Shown: positions 5,290 to 6,558 of the stretch, in pieces
Layout: each line of letters opens with the position of its first letter
Numbering within the stretch: the stretch's first letter is position 1
DNA from: Flavobacterium sp. UBA807
GTDB taxonomy: Bacteria; Bacteroidota; Bacteroidia; Flavobacteriales; Flavobacteriaceae
Direction: 5' to 3'
Assembly: GCA_002296885.1 (NCBI GenBank)
Contig: DBIH01000020.1
Span: forward strand, 1 to 6,558
Length of the DNA: 6,558 bases
The notes under the pieces: model-generated
Told to the model about the DNA's origin: nothing
Seen by the model: the letters and a program-made list of their open reading frames with translations, nothing else
Databases searched by the model: none
Translations under genes and position numbers: made by a program

Positions 5290-6234
5290 GTGTTAAACAG
5301 AAGACATATCCGGGTTAAAGTAATGCAGTCTATTTATGCATTGCATCAAAAAAGTTCTGATGATATTGAAAAAGAAGAAAAGTTCTTGCTTCACAGTATC
5401 GATGCGATTCAGGATTTGTATCTAATCATGTTGTCTTCACTGGTTGAAATCAGAAAAAAAGAAGTTGTCTTTCTCGAGACTTCGAGCAAAAAGCATCTTG
5501 CAACGCCTGAAGAAAGAAATCCCAACAAAAAATTTGTCCATAATGCTGTTCTTCAAAAATTAGAAGAAAGCAGTTCGTTAAGCATTGCTTTGGAGAAAAG
5601 AAAAATCAATAACTGGGCAATGAATGATGATTATATTCTGATTTTGCTAAATGAAATCAAGCAGAGTGCTTTGTATTCAAACTATATGAAAACAAAGAAA
5701 TCTTCTTTTCAGGAAGATAAAGATTTTGTCATTGAGATGTTTTCCGAATTAATTGCTCCGAATGAGAAGTTATATGATTATCTGGAAGACCATAAACTAA
5801 CCTGGATTGATGATATTCCGCTGGTGAATACTCAAATTTTAAAAGAACTAAAGCAGGTTTCTGAAAAAGAAGATTTCAGAATAAGCAAATTATATAAAGA
5901 TCAGGAAGACCAGGAATTTGTGAGTTCATTATTTAAAAAGACTGTTCTTAATGAATTAGAACTGGCAAAAGAATACATCGACAAAACGCCAAACTGGGAT
6001 GCAGAAAGGATTGCCGAGCTGGATACAATCATTCTGAAAATGGCAATCTGTGAATTCTTGAAATTCCCATCCATTCCTGTAAAAGTTACCATCAACGAAT
6101 ATCTTGAAATTGCCAAGGAATATTCAACACCAAAAAGCAGTATATTCATCAACGGAATCTTAGATAATCTTATCAAGGAATTCCAAAACGAAAATAAAAT
6201 CCAAAAAACCGGAAGAGGTTTAATTCAAAATTAA
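5290..6234 (+). CDS. nusB: Transcription antitermination factor NusB, long Bacteroidota form
   Basis: The 314-residue product begins at a GTG. The sequence from this codon, LNRRHIRVKVMQSIYALHQ (2-20), is the conserved first helix of NusB, and the frame is closed by a TAA at 5269, so the next ATG (5323) would cut the helix. The C-terminal part (about 205-300) is the other half of the NusB fold: ELDTIILKMAICEFL (243-257), IPVKVTINEYLEIAKEY (262-278) and FINGILDNL (286-294). The roughly 180 residues between these are helical and charged, with no counterpart in the 139-residue E. coli protein; this expansion is usual for Bacteroidota. NusB with NusE (S10) binds boxA RNA and supports antitermination and processing of rRNA transcripts. 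It has its own promoter and is followed by yajC after 14 nt, so the two are probably co-transcribed. Confidence 0.93.
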   Translation: MLNRRHIRVKVMQSIYALHQKSSDDIEKEEKFLLHSIDAIQDLYLIMLSSLVEIRKKEVVFLETSSKKHLATPEERNPNKKFVHNAVLQKLEESSSLSIALEKRKINNWAMNDDYILILLNEIKQSALYSNYMKTKKSSFQEDKDFVIEMFSELIAPNEKLYDYLEDHKLTWIDDIPLVNTQILKELKQVSEKEDFRISKLYKDQEDQEFVSSLFKKTVLNELELAKEYIDKTPNWDAERIAELDTIILKMAICEFLKFPSIPVKVTINEYLEIAKEYSTPKSSIFINGILDNLIKEFQNENKIQKTGRGLIQN

Positions 6235-6248
6235 AATCAATAATTATT

Positions 6249-6524
6249 ATGGGAAATATAAGTCAGTTTTTACCGTTTTTACTAATGTTTGTGGTTATCT
6301 ATTTCTTTATGATCAGGCCACAGCAAAAGAAAATCAAACAGGAAAAAGAATTCGAAGCCGGTTTGAAAGTAGGCGATAAAATCATTACCAAAAGTGGTTT
6401 TCACGGCAAAATAGCTGAGTTAGCAGAAACAACAGTGGTAATCGAAACCATGTCGGGAAAGCTTAAAATTGAGCGTTCTGCTATTTCGTTGGAATTGACA
6501 GCAGCGTTAAATAAAAAGGCTTAA
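6249..6524 (+). CDS. yajC: Preprotein translocase accessory subunit YajC
   Basis: This 91-residue protein has one N-terminal membrane helix (about 5-22, FLPFLLMFVVIYFFMI) directly followed by RPQQKKIKQ (23-31), the YajC hallmark. The soluble domain contains GLKVGDKIITKSGFHGKIAEL (38-58) and VVIETMSGKLKIERSAI (63-79). YajC associates with SecDF and YidC at the Sec translocon in the inner membrane. The length is normal. ATG at 6249 lacks a Shine-Dalgarno sequence; 14 nt separate it from nusB, suggesting one transcript. As I recall, many Bacteroidota have a DUF1573 gene between nusB and yajC; here there is none. Confidence 0.95.
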   Translation: MGNISQFLPFLLMFVVIYFFMIRPQQKKIKQEKEFEAGLKVGDKIITKSGFHGKIAELAETTVVIETMSGKLKIERSAISLELTAALNKKA

Positions 6525-6556
6525 TAAGTTACAGAGTAGCAAAGTTTCAAAGTTTT
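6525..6556 (+). repeat. Tandem degenerate 8-mers after yajC
   Basis: Directly after the yajC stop the sequence reads as four 8-mers: TAAGTTAC, AGAGTAGC, AAAGTTTC, AAAGTTTT, close to a consensus AAAGTTTC. It then continues as TT to the window edge, so the array may be longer. Similar short AAAGTTTC-like stretches occur between flavobacterial genes as I recall. Function is unknown. Confidence 0.5.
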
Positions 6557-6558
6557 TT

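Noticed and set aside
5901..6176. Minus-strand 91-codon frame under nusB
   Set aside because: It is antisense to the conserved C-terminal NusB domain.

Overview
The window is most likely from a Flavobacterium or close relative (Bacteroidota, Flavobacteriaceae). The DNA is AT-rich. The proteins are flavobacterial in type: a PUR-domain DUF3276 protein, a NusB of about 310 residues, a cyclophilin-FKBP fusion and a YajC after nusB. Start codons mostly lack Shine-Dalgarno sequences, and three intergenic sites match the Bacteroidota promoter (TTG, about 17-23 nt, TAnnTTTG). There is no mobile element, CRISPR array, tRNA or rRNA. The genes look like ordinary chromosomal housekeeping genes; most of the unusual content is between them.

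Layout. Positions 1-647 (+) hold the end of a secreted-type or cytoplasmic peptidyl-prolyl isomerase with a cyclophilin domain (cut by the window edge) and a complete FKBP domain. Positions 648-945 are non-coding: a 33-bp perfect direct repeat, a structured element of the kind scattered through flavobacterial genomes, two hairpins that cannot form together, and a terminator. Next come a small mono-haem c-type cytochrome lipoprotein (946-1260, +), a strong terminator, and a CsaA-type tRNA-binding-domain chaperone (1324-1665, +). A 38-bp perfect palindrome then serves as a shared terminator with the converging PUR-domain gene (2081-1701, -). Upstream of that on the same strand is an ABC exporter half-transporter (3909-2152, -) with Asp in place of the catalytic Glu.

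A 193-bp divergent intergenic region separates the exporter from a leucine/valine/phenylalanine dehydrogenase (4103-5209, +). It carries a good promoter and a candidate operator. The dehydrogenase terminator overlaps the start region of the next transcript, a GTG-initiated long NusB (5290-6234, +) followed 14 nt later by YajC (6249-6524, +). After yajC the window ends in tandem degenerate 8-mers.

Functionally the genes fall into loose themes: protein folding and export (PPIase, CsaA, YajC), RNA and transcription (NusB, PUR protein), branched-chain amino acid catabolism (dehydrogenase), and transport. I see no multi-gene defence or biosynthetic system. Two starts that an ORF finder would extend to TTG codons (2120 on -, 4061 on +) are better placed 39-42 nt downstream, because both TTGs lie inside the -7 promoter boxes.
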